A stretch of DNA of 64,000 nt from Campylobacterota bacterium (GCA_030152305.1 JASKOM010000001.1:62001-126000), one strand, 5' to 3'. Counted from the first letter of the stretch, positions 1-9,921 are shown. Made by a program: numbers and translations. Notes: generated by a model from the letters alone, not told the origin.

Positions 1-1009
1 TTAAGTTTCTACTTATTTCTGATATTTCTGCTTGTCTATCTTTTGATCCTGCTGAATTCATAATTTGAAGATAATCTATAACTGCAAGAGATAATTTTGG
101 ATTTTTGCTTTTTAGTTTTCGTAATTTTGTTCTTAATTGATTAATATTAATTCCGCCATCATCATCAACAAAAAGCATTTTATCTTCGAATTTCTTGAGT
201 GAATGATGAATTCGTGAATATTCATTATCAGACAAAGAACCTGTTCTAACTTTTTGAAGTTCAATTCCAGAATCTATACTTAATAATCTTAACATTAATT
301 GTTCAACTGGCATTTCGAGAGAAAAAAAAGCAACTCCACTATTATTTTGAACCGCTTGATAAACAACATTTAGAGCGAGAGCGGTTTTGCCCATTGATGG
401 ACGAGCTGCAAGAATAACTAAATCACCAGCATTGAAACCAGTTGTCATTTTATTTAACACTTTAAAACCTGTATCGATGCCGATTAAATCTTTATTTTCT
501 CTTTCTCTCATTTTATCGATATACGACGATGTAATTTCAATAATTTCATTACTTTCTTTGAAATCGCCTCCACCATTTTGTCCGATTGCAAAAACTTTAC
601 CTTCAACAAAATTTAATAATTCATCACTTTCCATATCTTGCTGAAAAATAGCATGTTCTATTTCTTTTGCTAAATTTAACAATTCTCTTTTAATACTTTT
701 ATTTTTTAGTTCAGCAATATAGTGTTCAATTTTTGTAACAGCCATTTCTGTAAAAATATTTAAAAATTCATTTTCGTTAAATTTTCTTTGTTTTTCTAGA
801 TGTTCTTTAATCATTTCTTCAGTAATTATTTTCTTGGAGAAATATATATGAATAATAGCTTTATAAACATGTTGATGAAATTCAAAATAAAAATCTTTTT
901 CAGATATTTCAGAACTTACCTCATCAATAAATTCTGGTTGAAAAATTAAAGATGATAAAATAACTCGTTCAATGGAACGATTAAAAATCTTGTGATACGG
1001 GATATCCAT
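1..1009 (-). CDS. dnaB: Replicative DNA helicase DnaB (3' end outside window)
   Basis: This is the hexameric replicative helicase that unwinds DNA at the fork. The minus-strand reading begins at ATG 1009 behind a GGAGG ribosome site and runs off the window edge after about 336 residues. The N-terminal half is the helical DnaG-interacting domain. The RecA-like motor starts near residue 195 with the segment GDLVILAARPSMGKT, which holds the Walker A loop, and is followed by LAVIDYLQ, the Walker B region. The gene carries one GATGAGGT motif (918-925). It diverges from the HDOD gene. Identity is secure; only the last third is missing. Confidence 0.97.
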   Translation of the reverse strand, partial: MDIPYHKIFNRSIERVILSSLIFQPEFIDEVSSEISEKDFYFEFHQHVYKAIIHIYFSKKIITEEMIKEHLEKQRKFNENEFLNIFTEMAVTKIEHYIAELKNKSIKRELLNLAKEIEHAIFQQDMESDELLNFVEGKVFAIGQNGGGDFKESNEIIEITSSYIDKMRERENKDLIGIDTGFKVLNKMTTGFNAGDLVILAARPSMGKTALALNVVYQAVQNNSGVAFFSLEMPVEQLMLRLLSIDSGIELQKVRTGSLSDNEYSRIHHSLKKFEDKMLFVDDDGGININQLRTKLRKLKSKNPKLSLAVIDYLQIMNSAGSKDRQAEISEISRNL

Positions 1010-1140
1010 AAAACCTCCAAAAGTGAAATATATGTGTTAAAAACATTAAGCTATGAATCATATCAGAAAATAATTATCATGAATAGGTTAATTAACACAT
1101 ACGGTAAAATAAGAAGCTAGAAATCCATGGAGATTAAATA

Positions 1141-2031
1141 ATGATTAATAAGTTAGAGCTAGATAAATATATAGAAAAGATCCCGCCAAAACCAGATATT
1201 ATAATAAAAGTAATTGAACAAGTTGAAGCTGGAAATTTAAAAAAAGGGGCAGAAATAGCTCGAGAAGATCCAATATTAGTTCGTTATATGCAAAATTTAA
1301 TTAACAAGCCTATATTTGGTTTTCGAAAAACAGTAACAGATATAGTTCAAATATTTGCACTATTTGGAATAGATCATGTTCATGAATTATTACATCACTA
1401 TTTATTAACTTTAATGTCTCCAAAAAAATGGAGAATATTTAAATTAAATGATAACAGCTTTAGAGATCTACAAGCTGAATTAAGTTTTTATTGGGGTCGA
1501 ATTCTGGAATTTGAAAACATTCAAAATCGAGAAATGGCTCTTGCAATATCATTATTACCGTTATCAATTATTGTATGCGACGAATTATTTCATAGTTACA
1601 AAAATGAAATATCTTTGTTGGAAGACACATCAACGATCGATTATGATTTTTTGTTACATAAATTAACAGAAGTAAGATTATCAGAATTAAGTGCAAGAAT
1701 TGGTAATTTTTGGGGATTTCCAAAAACAGCATTAGATATTTTACTAGCATCATCACCAAATTATAGAAACAATAATTATAACTTTCAGAATTTAGTAAAA
1801 AATATTGATAAAAATAAATTACCTGTTTCAGAATTAGAAAAGTTAGAACGATTAGAAAAAATTAATAGACTTGGGAGATGGATGCATTTAGTATTTTTCT
1901 ATGTATTAAGCAAACCTTTATTTATAAATAGTAACTTAAACACTTTCATAAAATTTGACACAGAATATATAGAACCTATATATCAAAAATTTAGCGAACT
2001 TTTCTTATACGAAAAAAATGGTAATACTTGA
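1141..2031 (+). CDS. HDOD-domain signalling protein
   Basis: This 296-residue protein resembles HDOD proteins, which are catalytically dead relatives of HD phosphohydrolases used as signalling scaffolds in chemotaxis, motility and second-messenger pathways. The N-terminus (LELDKYIEKIPPKPDIIIKV) matches the usual HDOD opening of a short helix, the IPPxP turn and a helix. No intact HD metal site is evident. Its TGA stop overlaps the ATG of the next gene, so the two are translationally coupled. The partner ends in a CheX-like domain, which points to a chemotaxis or motility role. The exact function is not readable. Confidence 0.75.
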   Translation: MINKLELDKYIEKIPPKPDIIIKVIEQVEAGNLKKGAEIAREDPILVRYMQNLINKPIFGFRKTVTDIVQIFALFGIDHVHELLHHYLLTLMSPKKWRIFKLNDNSFRDLQAELSFYWGRILEFENIQNREMALAISLLPLSIIVCDELFHSYKNEISLLEDTSTIDYDFLLHKLTEVRLSELSARIGNFWGFPKTALDILLASSPNYRNNNYNFQNLVKNIDKNKLPVSELEKLERLEKINRLGRWMHLVFFYVLSKPLFINSNLNTFIKFDTEYIEPIYQKFSELFLYEKNGNT

Positions 2032-3428
2032 TGAAACCAGTTGTAAGAAAAAGAATAGCAGCATTTTATCCACAAGGTTTTATAGATTCAAACAATGCAT
2101 ATTACATAGTTACAGAAGAAGATATAGCCTATAGTTTAGAACGAGAAGTAAGAATGGTTCTTGTTTCATTAAAAAGAGTAGTCTTTTTTAATGTAAATGG
2201 TTTATCAATTATTCTTGATAATTTAAAAAGAGTAAGAGAAAGGTCATCTATTGTAACAATAGGGTTTTGTGATTATAATCAAATGCAATACGATACGATT
2301 CGTCGTTTTTTTGATAAAAAAATAGATTTTTCGTTATATAAAACTTTTAAAGTTGCTTCTCTTTTTACGACTCCAAGTATAGGTGGCGAATCTATTCTTG
2401 TGTGGAATGAAAATTATGAACAAAGAAATTTACAAAGCATTGAATTATTTGAAAGAGGTTACAATCCAATTGTTGTTCATCGAAAAGTTGATTTTGTAGA
2501 AAAATTAAAACATGAAGGACAATTTGATGATATAGTTGAAGATACTTTTATAGGTTCAGTTGGAATAGTTCCTTTTGCAAGAGTAAATGGAAGTGCAATA
2601 ATTTATACATTAACAGGTTATCTAGATGCAACAATAGAAAATCAATTTGATCATGCATATCACAACAAAGCAATAAGAACAGGTTTTAAATTATTTATTT
2701 TTGATATGAAAAACATTGTTTCAATGAACATAAAAGTAATAGATTTTTTCAAAAGAATAGTAATCGATGCAAAAAAAAATGAAGGTAATATATGCATTGC
2801 AAACTTAGTTGAAAGCGATTCATTAAGAAGAATTAAAAATGAATTAGAAAAAATAGATATAAAAATTTTTAAAACATTAGAGGAAATACTTAATAATAAA
2901 AAACTTGTTGCTCAACTAGGTGGAATATTAAAAGATGAAAATAAAGCTAATAAAAATGTTACAAAAAAACTTGTAAATCATTTGCCAAGTTTTATAAATG
3001 CAACAGTTTCAACACTCGAAATGATGATAGGAGTTGATGCCGTAAAAACAGGATCTATAAAATTACAAGATTTAACGGTTGAAGATGGCGACAAGAAATT
3101 AGCAAGTTCAATAGGCTTTCATGGTGATTTAGAAGGTATTATAATTTTAGTTTTTCCATTTCAATTGGCAAAAAAAAGTTGCAGTATTATGTTGGGAGAA
3201 GAAATAAACACTTTGTCAGAAGTATTAGATTCATTAGCGGAATTTGTGAATGTAATTGGAGGGCGAGTGAAAACTCATTTAGCTGAAAGCGAAGTTTCAA
3301 TATCGATAACATTACCTAGAACATATTCATCAATGTCTGATTTATTTGAAGCTTTTTCAGTTAACAGAGGAATTCAAGTTAATCTTGATTTTAATGGAGA
3401 TATATTTACATTTTTCTTAACAAGATAG
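2031..3428 (+). CDS. STAS-like/CheX-domain chemotaxis protein
   Basis: I place the start at ATG 2031 inside the TGATG overlap with the HDOD gene; a TTG three bases earlier is possible. About 300 N-terminal residues contain two segments that look like STAS-type folds (VVFFNVNGLSIILDNL and LFIFDMKNIVSMNIKVIDFF). The C-terminal 150 residues, from FINATVSTLEMMIG to the end, resemble CheX, a CheY-P phosphatase domain, with the SEVLDSLAEFVNVIGG helix that in CheX carries the ExxN active residues (here AEFVN). The likely role is modulating a response regulator together with the upstream HDOD partner. The domain calls are from memory of the family pattern, not a search. Confidence 0.6.
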   Translation: MKPVVRKRIAAFYPQGFIDSNNAYYIVTEEDIAYSLEREVRMVLVSLKRVVFFNVNGLSIILDNLKRVRERSSIVTIGFCDYNQMQYDTIRRFFDKKIDFSLYKTFKVASLFTTPSIGGESILVWNENYEQRNLQSIELFERGYNPIVVHRKVDFVEKLKHEGQFDDIVEDTFIGSVGIVPFARVNGSAIIYTLTGYLDATIENQFDHAYHNKAIRTGFKLFIFDMKNIVSMNIKVIDFFKRIVIDAKKNEGNICIANLVESDSLRRIKNELEKIDIKIFKTLEEILNNKKLVAQLGGILKDENKANKNVTKKLVNHLPSFINATVSTLEMMIGVDAVKTGSIKLQDLTVEDGDKKLASSIGFHGDLEGIIILVFPFQLAKKSCSIMLGEEINTLSEVLDSLAEFVNVIGGRVKTHLAESEVSISITLPRTYSSMSDLFEAFSVNRGIQVNLDFNGDIFTFFLTR

Positions 3429-3448
3429 AATAATTATTTGTTTATTAA

Positions 3449-3532
3449 TGGTGCGGATGAGAGGACTTGAACCTCCACACCGTAAGGCACCAGATCCTAA
3501 GTCTGGCGTGTCTGCCATTTCACCACATCCGC
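3449..3532 (-). tRNA. tRNA-Leu (UAG)
   Basis: The minus strand folds into a cloverleaf with acceptor GCGGATG/CATCCGC and an encoded 3' CCA. The anticodon stem is CCAGA/TCTGG and the loop CTTAGGA gives anticodon UAG. A long variable arm and the TTCAAGTCC T-loop support a class II leucine tRNA. It is the first of five tRNAs on the same strand. Confidence 0.95.
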
Positions 3533-3541
3533 ATTAATAAG

Positions 3542-3618
3542 TGGTGCGCCCTACACGATTCGAACGTGTGACCGACGCCTTAGAAGGGCGTTGCTCTGTC
3601 CAGCTGAGCTAAGGACGC
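3542..3618 (-). tRNA. tRNA-Arg (UCU)
   Basis: The minus strand gives acceptor GCGTCCT/AGGGCGC with one G-U pair and an encoded CCA. The anticodon loop CTTCTAA reads UCU, and the T-arm contains GTTCGAATC. It lies 9 nt from the tRNA-Leu gene. Confidence 0.95.
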
Positions 3619-3632
3619 TTGATTGGTATAAA

Positions 3633-3709
3633 TGGTGCGCCTGAGAGGGGTCGAACCTCTAACCTACGGATCCGAAGTCCGTTGCTCTATCCAGTTGAAC
3701 TACAAGCGC
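3633..3709 (-). tRNA. tRNA-Arg (UCG)
   Basis: The minus strand begins GCGCTTGTAGTTCAACTGG. The anticodon stem ACGGA/TCCGT encloses loop CTTCGGA, giving anticodon UCG. The T-arm contains GGTTCGACC and CCA is encoded. An A34 (ACG) tRNA-Arg is the commoner reader of the CGN box in bacteria, so a UCG isoacceptor fits the frequent CGA codons of nearby genes. Confidence 0.92.
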
Positions 3710-3741
3710 AAGTTTTGAATTTATTATTTTGGAAGTAAAAA

Positions 3742-3819
3742 TGGGGTGAGCGACGGGAGTCGAACCCGCGACCCTCAGAACCACAACCTGATGCTCTAAC
3801 CAATTGAGCTACACCCACC
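3742..3819 (-). tRNA. tRNA-His (GUG)
   Basis: The minus strand begins (G)GTGGGTGTAGCTCAATTGG. The anticodon loop TTGTGGT reads GUG. The extra 5' G can pair with discriminator C73, the histidine identity feature, and CCA is encoded. Confidence 0.95.
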
Positions 3820-3843
3820 ATTTTTGTAGTAATTTATTTTTAA

Positions 3844-3920
3844 TGGTCGGGGTGAGAGGGCTCGAACCTCCGGCACCTTGGTCCCAAACCAAGTACTCTA
3901 CCATACTGAGCTACGCCCCG
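3844..3920 (-). tRNA. tRNA-Pro (UGG)
   Basis: The minus strand begins CGGGGCGTAGCTCAG. The anticodon stem CTTGG/CCAAG encloses loop TTTGGGA, giving anticodon UGG. The acceptor stem CGGGGCG/CACCCCG and encoded CCA are intact. As the most upstream gene on its strand it probably leads the five-tRNA transcript. Confidence 0.95.
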
Positions 3921-4048
3921 AAATAAAAACTTTTGAAATTATAGTTTGTTTTTTTTTCAATGTCAAGATTTATTTTACACTGATAAATTGATAGAATAGA
4001 TAATTTTGATACAATCGAGAAAATAATATTTATACAAAGGAAATGTTA

Positions 4049-5434
4049 ATGCTGTTTAATAGCTTTGAATTTATTATTTTAATGATAGTAAGTTTTATAG
4101 TTTATTACATTAAAATACTTAAAAATCTTCAAATTTATGTGCTGATTATTTCTAGTTTGGTTTTTTATTCATACACACAGTTTGATTTATTATTGTTATT
4201 ATTAATGTCAGCTTTTGTTAATGCAATCACAAGCTGGAATGTTTTTATAACTGAATATCAGGCTAAAAAGTTTATATATGCTTTTATAGGTATTGCTATT
4301 AATTTATTAATTTTAAGCATATTTAAATATAGTCCTATGTTTGGTAAATTATTAGCTGATATTAATGCTGTAAAACATTTTAGTGAGTTTTTGATACTGA
4401 TTCCTTTGCCAATTGGTATTTCTTTTTATACATTTCAAGGTATAAGTTTAATCGCAGATATTTATAAAAAAGATTTTACTATCAAAACAAATTTTTTTAC
4501 ACATTTGATTCATACGATATTTTTTATTGCTTTTTTTCCACAATTGATAGCAGGTTCAATTGTAAAAGCTAAAAATTTCTATTCTCAAATTGAAATAAAA
4601 TATATATCAAATATAGATTTTCACGGATCTTTAAAAATATTAATTTTAGGCTATTTTTTTGAAAAGTTTTGTAGCAGATAATTTACAAGCTCAAACATCA
4701 TTTTTTATGGTTTATCCAAATTTTCAAACAGTTTCATCTTTGACATTAATTACCCTAGTTTTTGGATATTCAATTCAAATCTTTTCTGATTTTGCAGGGT
4801 ATAGCTTAATAGCTATCGGATTAGCAAAACTATTCGGTTATGAATTACCTAAAAATTTTAATTTTCCTTATATTTCAAAAAGCTTTTCTGAATTTTGGAC
4901 AAGATGGCATATATCTTTATCATCGTGGTTAAAAGAATATTTATATTTTCCATTAGGTGGAAATCGAAAAGGCATTTATAGAACATATATAAATGTATTT
5001 ATTGTAATGTTGTTGGGAGGATTGTGGCATGGTGCAAGTTTAAATTATTTGGTTTGGGGAGCATATCATGGTTTATTGCTTATTATTGAGAAAATATTTA
5101 GTAATGTAAAAATTAATTTGTTTAATTCACTTAAAATAATTATTGTTTTTATTTTTGTTAGTTTTGGTTGGCTTTTATTTAAATTTGATTCTTTTGATGT
5201 TGTTATTAAATTTATGCAGTTTTTACAAATTATACTTATGATCATCAATATGGAATTATTTTTAAAATAAAAATTTATTCGTTTCCTATAATTATTTATT
5301 ATATAAATCATATTGTAAAAGTTTATAACAACAAAAGTTACTTAGATAATAAAGATTATGTTTATTCAATAATGCTATTTCTAATTTTTACCAACAATGG
5401 AGCTACAAATGAATTTATATATTTCCAGTTTTAA
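4049..5434 (+). pseudogene. MBOAT (AlgI-type) O-acyltransferase, two compensating frameshifts
   Basis: This is a polytopic membrane acyltransferase of the AlgI/MBOAT class, which transfers acetyl groups to exported polysaccharide. The reading is broken twice. Near 4664, seven Ts give a +1 shift after GYFF; six would restore GYFLKSFVADNLQ. Near 5219, five Ts where six are needed shift the frame back, restoring a tail ending in NEFIYFQF, a typical MBOAT C-terminus. The outer segments share one frame and the total is about 462 codons, normal for the family. The MBOAT signature is present (FSEFWTRWHISLSSWL and the conserved His in LGGLWHGA). ATG 4049 is chosen over 4043 because it sits 8 nt after AAAGG. 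Either the gene is inactivated or phase-variable, or the assembly has two homopolymer errors. Confidence 0.75.
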
Positions 5435-6242
5435 AATTATTGGTTATTTTTTTATTATGTTTATCGCATATAATTTATATCTTATTGTGTTTGAACCACA
5501 AAGCTCAAGACCACAAAGTCAATATAAAGACAATTTAATAATTGCTGAAAAATTTATATATTCAAATAAAGATAATATGGATACTGTGATAGTCGGTTCA
5601 TCAATGGCAAGATTAATTCATAAAAATTTGCTTCCTGAAAATATATATAACTTAGCTTTTGGTGGAGATAGTGTTTTAACTGGACTAAATATTATAAAAA
5701 AGTCTGGATTTATGCCTAAAAAAATTTTGATTGAAGCAAATATTATTTTTAAAGATAAAAATCAAGAAATGCTTAATTCACTATTTCATCCTGCTCTTTT
5801 TTACATAAAAAAATATATTCCAGCTTTAAGAGAAAACTCGCAACCTTTTAACCTGTTATTATCTCTTGTATTTGAAAATACATATTCACATGAAAAACTA
5901 ATGAGCGAAACAATAGACTTAAATATGTTTAATATTCATTTGAATACAACATTAAATACTTATCAAAAAGCCCTATTAAATTATGAACAACAAGTATCTG
6001 AATTAAAACAACTATTTGAATTTTTCAAATATCATAATACAGAAATATTATTTTTTTATATGCCAAATCATACAAAGATTATGAATTCTAAATTAATGCA
6101 AGAACAAAATAATGTTATTTTGCAAAACTTTAAATATAAATGGCTAGAAACTTCTCAAGACTATCAAACCCAAGATGGTATTCATTTAACATATGAACAG
6201 GCTGATATCTACACAAAAGACTTTGTTAATTTATTGAAATAA
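5409..6242 (+). CDS. SGNH-like acyltransferase partner of the MBOAT protein
   Basis: This 277-residue protein has one N-terminal membrane anchor (SFKIIGYFFIMFIAYNLYLIV) followed by an extracytoplasmic domain. The segment TVIVGSSMARLI looks like the SGNH/GDSL nucleophile block and DGIHLTYEQAD the late Asp-x-x-His block. In AlgI-type systems an SGNH protein (AlgX/AlgJ-like) receives acetyl from the MBOAT protein and passes it to the polymer. ATG 5409 is preferred over 5397 because GGAG lies at the right distance upstream. The gene overlaps the restored end of the MBOAT gene by 26 nt. The target polymer cannot be read from the sequence. Confidence 0.6.
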   Translation: MNLYISSFKIIGYFFIMFIAYNLYLIVFEPQSSRPQSQYKDNLIIAEKFIYSNKDNMDTVIVGSSMARLIHKNLLPENIYNLAFGGDSVLTGLNIIKKSGFMPKKILIEANIIFKDKNQEMLNSLFHPALFYIKKYIPALRENSQPFNLLLSLVFENTYSHEKLMSETIDLNMFNIHLNTTLNTYQKALLNYEQQVSELKQLFEFFKYHNTEILFFYMPNHTKIMNSKLMQEQNNVILQNFKYKWLETSQDYQTQDGIHLTYEQADIYTKDFVNLLK

Positions 6243-6282
6243 CCACTAAAATTAACAAATGTAAAAACTTTAAAATTATTTT

Positions 6283-6312
6283 TATGTTCCGTGTTGTGCT
6301 TTTGGCACAGAA
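6283..6312 (+). terminator. Hairpin after the O-acetylation pair
   Basis: TGTGC (6296-6300) pairs with GCACA (6305-6309), with outer TTC/GAA pairing. It lies 40-70 nt after the SGNH gene stop and has a modest U-run. A lone GATGAGGT motif follows at 6346-6353. Confidence 0.4.
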
Positions 6313-6429
6313 TGATTGATTTTGCTTGTAATGATAAAACTAACTACCTCATCATACTAGCTATTAATTTTCATGTTTCGATAGAATTATTAATAAATCA
6401 TAAAAAATTAAAAACATGGAGTTTATATT

Positions 6430-6900
6430 ATGAAAAAAATTGAAGGTGGCTTTCAAACACCAAGCGAAAAAAAAATAGCAATAATTGCAAGTCGTTTTAA
6501 TCATATTATTACTGATAGACTTGTTGAAGGTGCCGAAGATGCTTTTTTAAGACACGGAGGCAATGCTGATAATCTTGATTTAATTCTTGTTCCAGGGGCT
6601 TTTGAATTACCAATGGCTTTAAATCATGTTCTTAAACAAAATAAATATAGCGGTGTTTGTGCCGTTGGTGCTGTTATTCGCGGTTCAACTCCACATTTTG
6701 ATTATGTCGCGGCTGAAGCAACAAAAGGTATCGCAACAATTTCTTTAAAATATGATATTCCTGTTAGTTTTGGTCTTTTAACGACTGATACACTTGAACA
6801 AGCAATCGAACGAGCAGGAAGCAAAGCAGGAAACAAAGGCTTTGAAGCAATGGTCGGTTTAATCGAAATGATGAATTTATATTCGAAATTAGGCGAATAA
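6430..6900 (+). CDS. ribH: 6,7-dimethyl-8-ribityllumazine synthase
   Basis: RibH performs the penultimate step of riboflavin synthesis, condensing a 3,4-dihydroxybutanone phosphate with the ribityl-amino-uracil. At 156 residues it is family-typical. Visible family motifs are [42 protein letters not shown] (with the catalytic His) and [13 protein letters not shown]. It is followed 4 nt later by nusB, the usual ribH-nusB order in many proteobacteria, and these two with polA probably form one operon. Confidence 0.97.
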   Translation: MKKIEGGFQTPSEKKIAIIASRFNHIITDRLVEGAEDAFLRHGGNADNLDLILVPGAFELPMALNHVLKQNKYSGVCAVGAVIRGSTPHFDYVAAEATKGIATISLKYDIPVSFGLLTTDTLEQAIERAGSKAGNKGFEAMVGLIEMMNLYSKLGE

Positions 6901-6904
6901 TTCC

Positions 6905-7294
6905 GTGGCTACTATTCATGTTGCACGAGAAACTCTTGTTTCACTTTTATATGCTGTTGAACTTGGAACTGATGATTTATCTAGTTTAACAGATGAATTA
7001 TTAGCAGAACATAAAATTAGAAATAAACAAAAAAAGTTTGTTGAAGATATTTTGTCTGGAGTAACTGAAAATATTGAGTTTTTAGATTCGATGATTGCAT
7101 CAAGTTCAACCGATCGTTCTTTAAAAGATATTGGCATTCTCGAAAAAATTATTTTGCGAATCGCTATTTATGAAATATATTTTACAAAAGTTGATAAACC
7201 TGTTGTTATAAACGAAGCAATCGAATTAACTCGAGATTTTGGCATAAACGAAGCATCGAAATTTATCAACGGTGTTCTTGATAATATTAAATAA
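6905..7294 (+). CDS. nusB: Transcription antitermination factor NusB
   Basis: NusB binds boxA RNA together with ribosomal protein S10 to prevent early termination in rRNA operons. The 129-residue all-helical protein ends with the conserved PVVINEAIELTRDFG...KFINGVLDNI block. The start is GTG 6905, four bases after the ribH stop. Position and C-terminal signature make this secure. Confidence 0.95.
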   Translation: MATIHVARETLVSLLYAVELGTDDLSSLTDELLAEHKIRNKQKKFVEDILSGVTENIEFLDSMIASSSTDRSLKDIGILEKIILRIAIYEIYFTKVDKPVVINEAIELTRDFGINEASKFINGVLDNIK

Positions 7295-7296
7295 AA

Positions 7297-9921
7297 ATGA
7301 CAAGAAAAATTTATATTATTGATACTTTTGGGTTTCTTTTTAAATTATATACTGGCTTGAAAGAGCCTTTATTTAATCGCAACGGTATTTCGACAAATTT
7401 AATTTCTGGATTTGTTAGATTTTTAATCTCTCTCAAAAAGAAAAAAATCGATTTTTCAAATGTCATTTTTGCCCTCGAAGGTGAAAATAATTTCCGAAAA
7501 ATATTATCTGCTAATTATAAAGCTCATCGTATTCCAGCAACTGAAGATTTTAAAATTCAAAGTTCAAAAATTATTGAATTAATTAAAAAAATGGGTTTTC
7601 CAGCTCCAAGTTTGTATGGCTACGAAGCCGATGATATTATTGGAACTCTTTCGCGAAAATTTTATGAAAACGGCGACGAAGTTTATATCGTTTCAGCTGA
7701 TAAAGATATGATTCAACTTATGAATAATCGAATTTTTTTATGTCGCGAATATGATTCGCCTGAAAAATTTATAACTCGCGATGAGGTTTTTGACGAATTT
7801 GGAGTTTATCCTGAACAGTTTGTTGATTTTTTATCGCTTGTCGGTGATGATTCGGATGGTGTAAAAGGTGTCGGCGGAATCGGTAAAGTTACGGCTAAAA
7901 ATCTTTTGCAACAATTTAATTCGTTGGATCAAATTTATTCGAGAATTCGCGAAGTTTCTAAAAAAGGTGTCGCTTCGAAATTATTAGAAGATCGCGAAAA
8001 TGCCTATTTATCGAGACAATTAGTTTCTATTAAACAAGATTTAGATATTTCGTTGCCAGAATTAAATTTAACAGGTAAAGAACCTCTTTTAAAAATATTA
8101 CCTGATTTATTAGAACTTGAAATTTATTCAGCAACAGATTATTTAATTAAAAATGGTCTCGTTACAGCAGAACAAATTCGCGATTATGATAATTTTAATT
8201 TTAAATTCGAAGTTGAAATAATTAGAGAAATCGATGAATTAAATAAAGTTCTTGATAGTTTTAATATTGATGATATCGTTTCGTTTGATACTGAAACAGA
8301 TGGAACTGATATTTTTAATAGTCAAATCGTTGGTTTTTCATTTGCAAATGAACGAGATATTTCTCGAGGCTATTATGTTCCGATTGGTCATTCATATTTA
8401 GGTGCTGATCCACAAATCGAACTTAAAGATCTTAAAAATATTTTATATAAATTTAATAATTTTAAGCTCGTTGGACATAATTATAAATTTGATCGACATA
8501 TTATTTTTTCGAATTTTAATATTAAATTAAATTTTTATAATGACACGATGATTCTCGCTTGGCTTCTTGATTCTGATGATAGATCTTCGCTTGATCATCT
8601 TTCGTATAAATATTTAAGTCATAAAAAAATTAAGTTTTCGTCACTTGTTCCGTCAGGTTCAAAAGGCACTTTTGCTGATGTCATGATCGAAGATGGTGCA
8701 AAATATGCCGTCGAAGATGCAATTGCTACTTTGCGACTATTTTTTAAATTAAAAGAAATTTTGCCTGAAAATTTATACCTCATCGGCAATTCGCTAGAAA
8801 TGGAAGTTTCAAATTCGATATTTGACATGGAAAGATTAGGAATCGGAATCGATAAAAAATATTTAGCAGAAATCGAAATAATTTATAAAAATGAAGTCGA
8901 TAAAATCGCAAAAGATATTCATAAAATTGCTGGTCATGAATTTAATTTAAATTCGCCAAAACAGGTCGCTGAAGTAATTTATGACGAGTTAAAACTTGAA
9001 AGTTCTGTTCGATCAACTGACGAAGAACGATTAAATAATTTATATGATCAACATATTATTATTCCAGAAATTTTAAAATATCGCGAAAAATTTAAATTGC
9101 TTTCGACTTATATTATTCCACTTCAAAAGTTTGATATCAAAGGTCGAATTCATTCACAGTTTAATCAAACTGGAACAACAACAGGTCGGTTTAGTTCGCA
9201 AGATCCGAATTTGCAAAATATTCCAGTTGGATCAAGTATTCGAACAAGTTTTGTTTCTCCTGAAGGTTATTCGCTTTTATCGTTAGATTATTCTCAAATC
9301 GAATTACGATTTTTGGCTCATTTTTCTGAAGATGAAACTTTGTTAGAAAGTTTTGCAAATAATCGAGATATTCATGCCGTTGTTGCAAATCGATTAAATA
9401 TTTCTCGTTCGTCAGCCAAAAGTGTAAATTTCGGTTTGATTTATGGAATGGGAACTAAGAAACTCGCTCAAACTATTGGTATTGCCGATGAGGTCGCAAA
9501 AAAAATAGTCGATGACTATTTTCGAGAATTTTCGAATATAAAAAAATATCAAACTATCGTTTTTGAACAAATGCGAAATTTAGGTTATGTCGAAACAATT
9601 TTGGGACATCGTCGAAGATTTCAAAAAGCTAAAAATATGATGGAAGAAGCGACTAATAATCGAGAAGCTTTTAATACGATTTTTCAAGGTTCATCAGCCG
9701 ATTTAATAAAAATTGCAATGATCGAAATCGAAAAAAATCAAAAAAATATCGATGCTAAATTATTAATTCAGGTTCATGACGAATTAATTTATGAAGTCAA
9801 AGATTCTCATATCGAAATAGCTAGAGAGCTTTTCTCAAAGATTATGAGCGAAGTTATGAAACTAAAAGTTCCGTTAATTGTTGGCAGTAAAGTTGGCAAA
9901 AACTGGGGCGAACTTGTTTAA
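7297..9921 (+). CDS. polA: DNA polymerase I
   Basis: This 874-residue repair and Okazaki-processing polymerase keeps all three activities. Residues 1-290 are the 5'-3' exonuclease/flap domain (GYEADDIIGTL, SLVGDDSDGVKGVGGIG). The 3'-5' proofreading domain is intact (FDTETDG, GHNYKFDRH, YAVEDAIATLRLF), unlike many PolA proteins that lose it. Polymerase motifs A (SLDYSQIELR, about residue 662), B (AKSVNFGLIYGMG) and C (QVHDELIYE) follow. It starts 2 nt after nusB. It holds three GATGAGGT motifs, at 7780, 8777 and 9487; at 8777 the reading Y-L-I-G uses the unusual codons TAC CTC ATC GGC. Confidence 0.98.
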   Translation: MTRKIYIIDTFGFLFKLYTGLKEPLFNRNGISTNLISGFVRFLISLKKKKIDFSNVIFALEGENNFRKILSANYKAHRIPATEDFKIQSSKIIELIKKMGFPAPSLYGYEADDIIGTLSRKFYENGDEVYIVSADKDMIQLMNNRIFLCREYDSPEKFITRDEVFDEFGVYPEQFVDFLSLVGDDSDGVKGVGGIGKVTAKNLLQQFNSLDQIYSRIREVSKKGVASKLLEDRENAYLSRQLVSIKQDLDISLPELNLTGKEPLLKILPDLLELEIYSATDYLIKNGLVTAEQIRDYDNFNFKFEVEIIREIDELNKVLDSFNIDDIVSFDTETDGTDIFNSQIVGFSFANERDISRGYYVPIGHSYLGADPQIELKDLKNILYKFNNFKLVGHNYKFDRHIIFSNFNIKLNFYNDTMILAWLLDSDDRSSLDHLSYKYLSHKKIKFSSLVPSGSKGTFADVMIEDGAKYAVEDAIATLRLFFKLKEILPENLYLIGNSLEMEVSNSIFDMERLGIGIDKKYLAEIEIIYKNEVDKIAKDIHKIAGHEFNLNSPKQVAEVIYDELKLESSVRSTDEERLNNLYDQHIIIPEILKYREKFKLLSTYIIPLQKFDIKGRIHSQFNQTGTTTGRFSSQDPNLQNIPVGSSIRTSFVSPEGYSLLSLDYSQIELRFLAHFSEDETLLESFANNRDIHAVVANRLNISRSSAKSVNFGLIYGMGTKKLAQTIGIADEVAKKIVDDYFREFSNIKKYQTIVFEQMRNLGYVETILGHRRRFQKAKNMMEEATNNREAFNTIFQGSSADLIKIAMIEIEKNQKNIDAKLLIQVHDELIYEVKDSHIEIARELFSKIMSEVMKLKVPLIVGSKVGKNWGELV

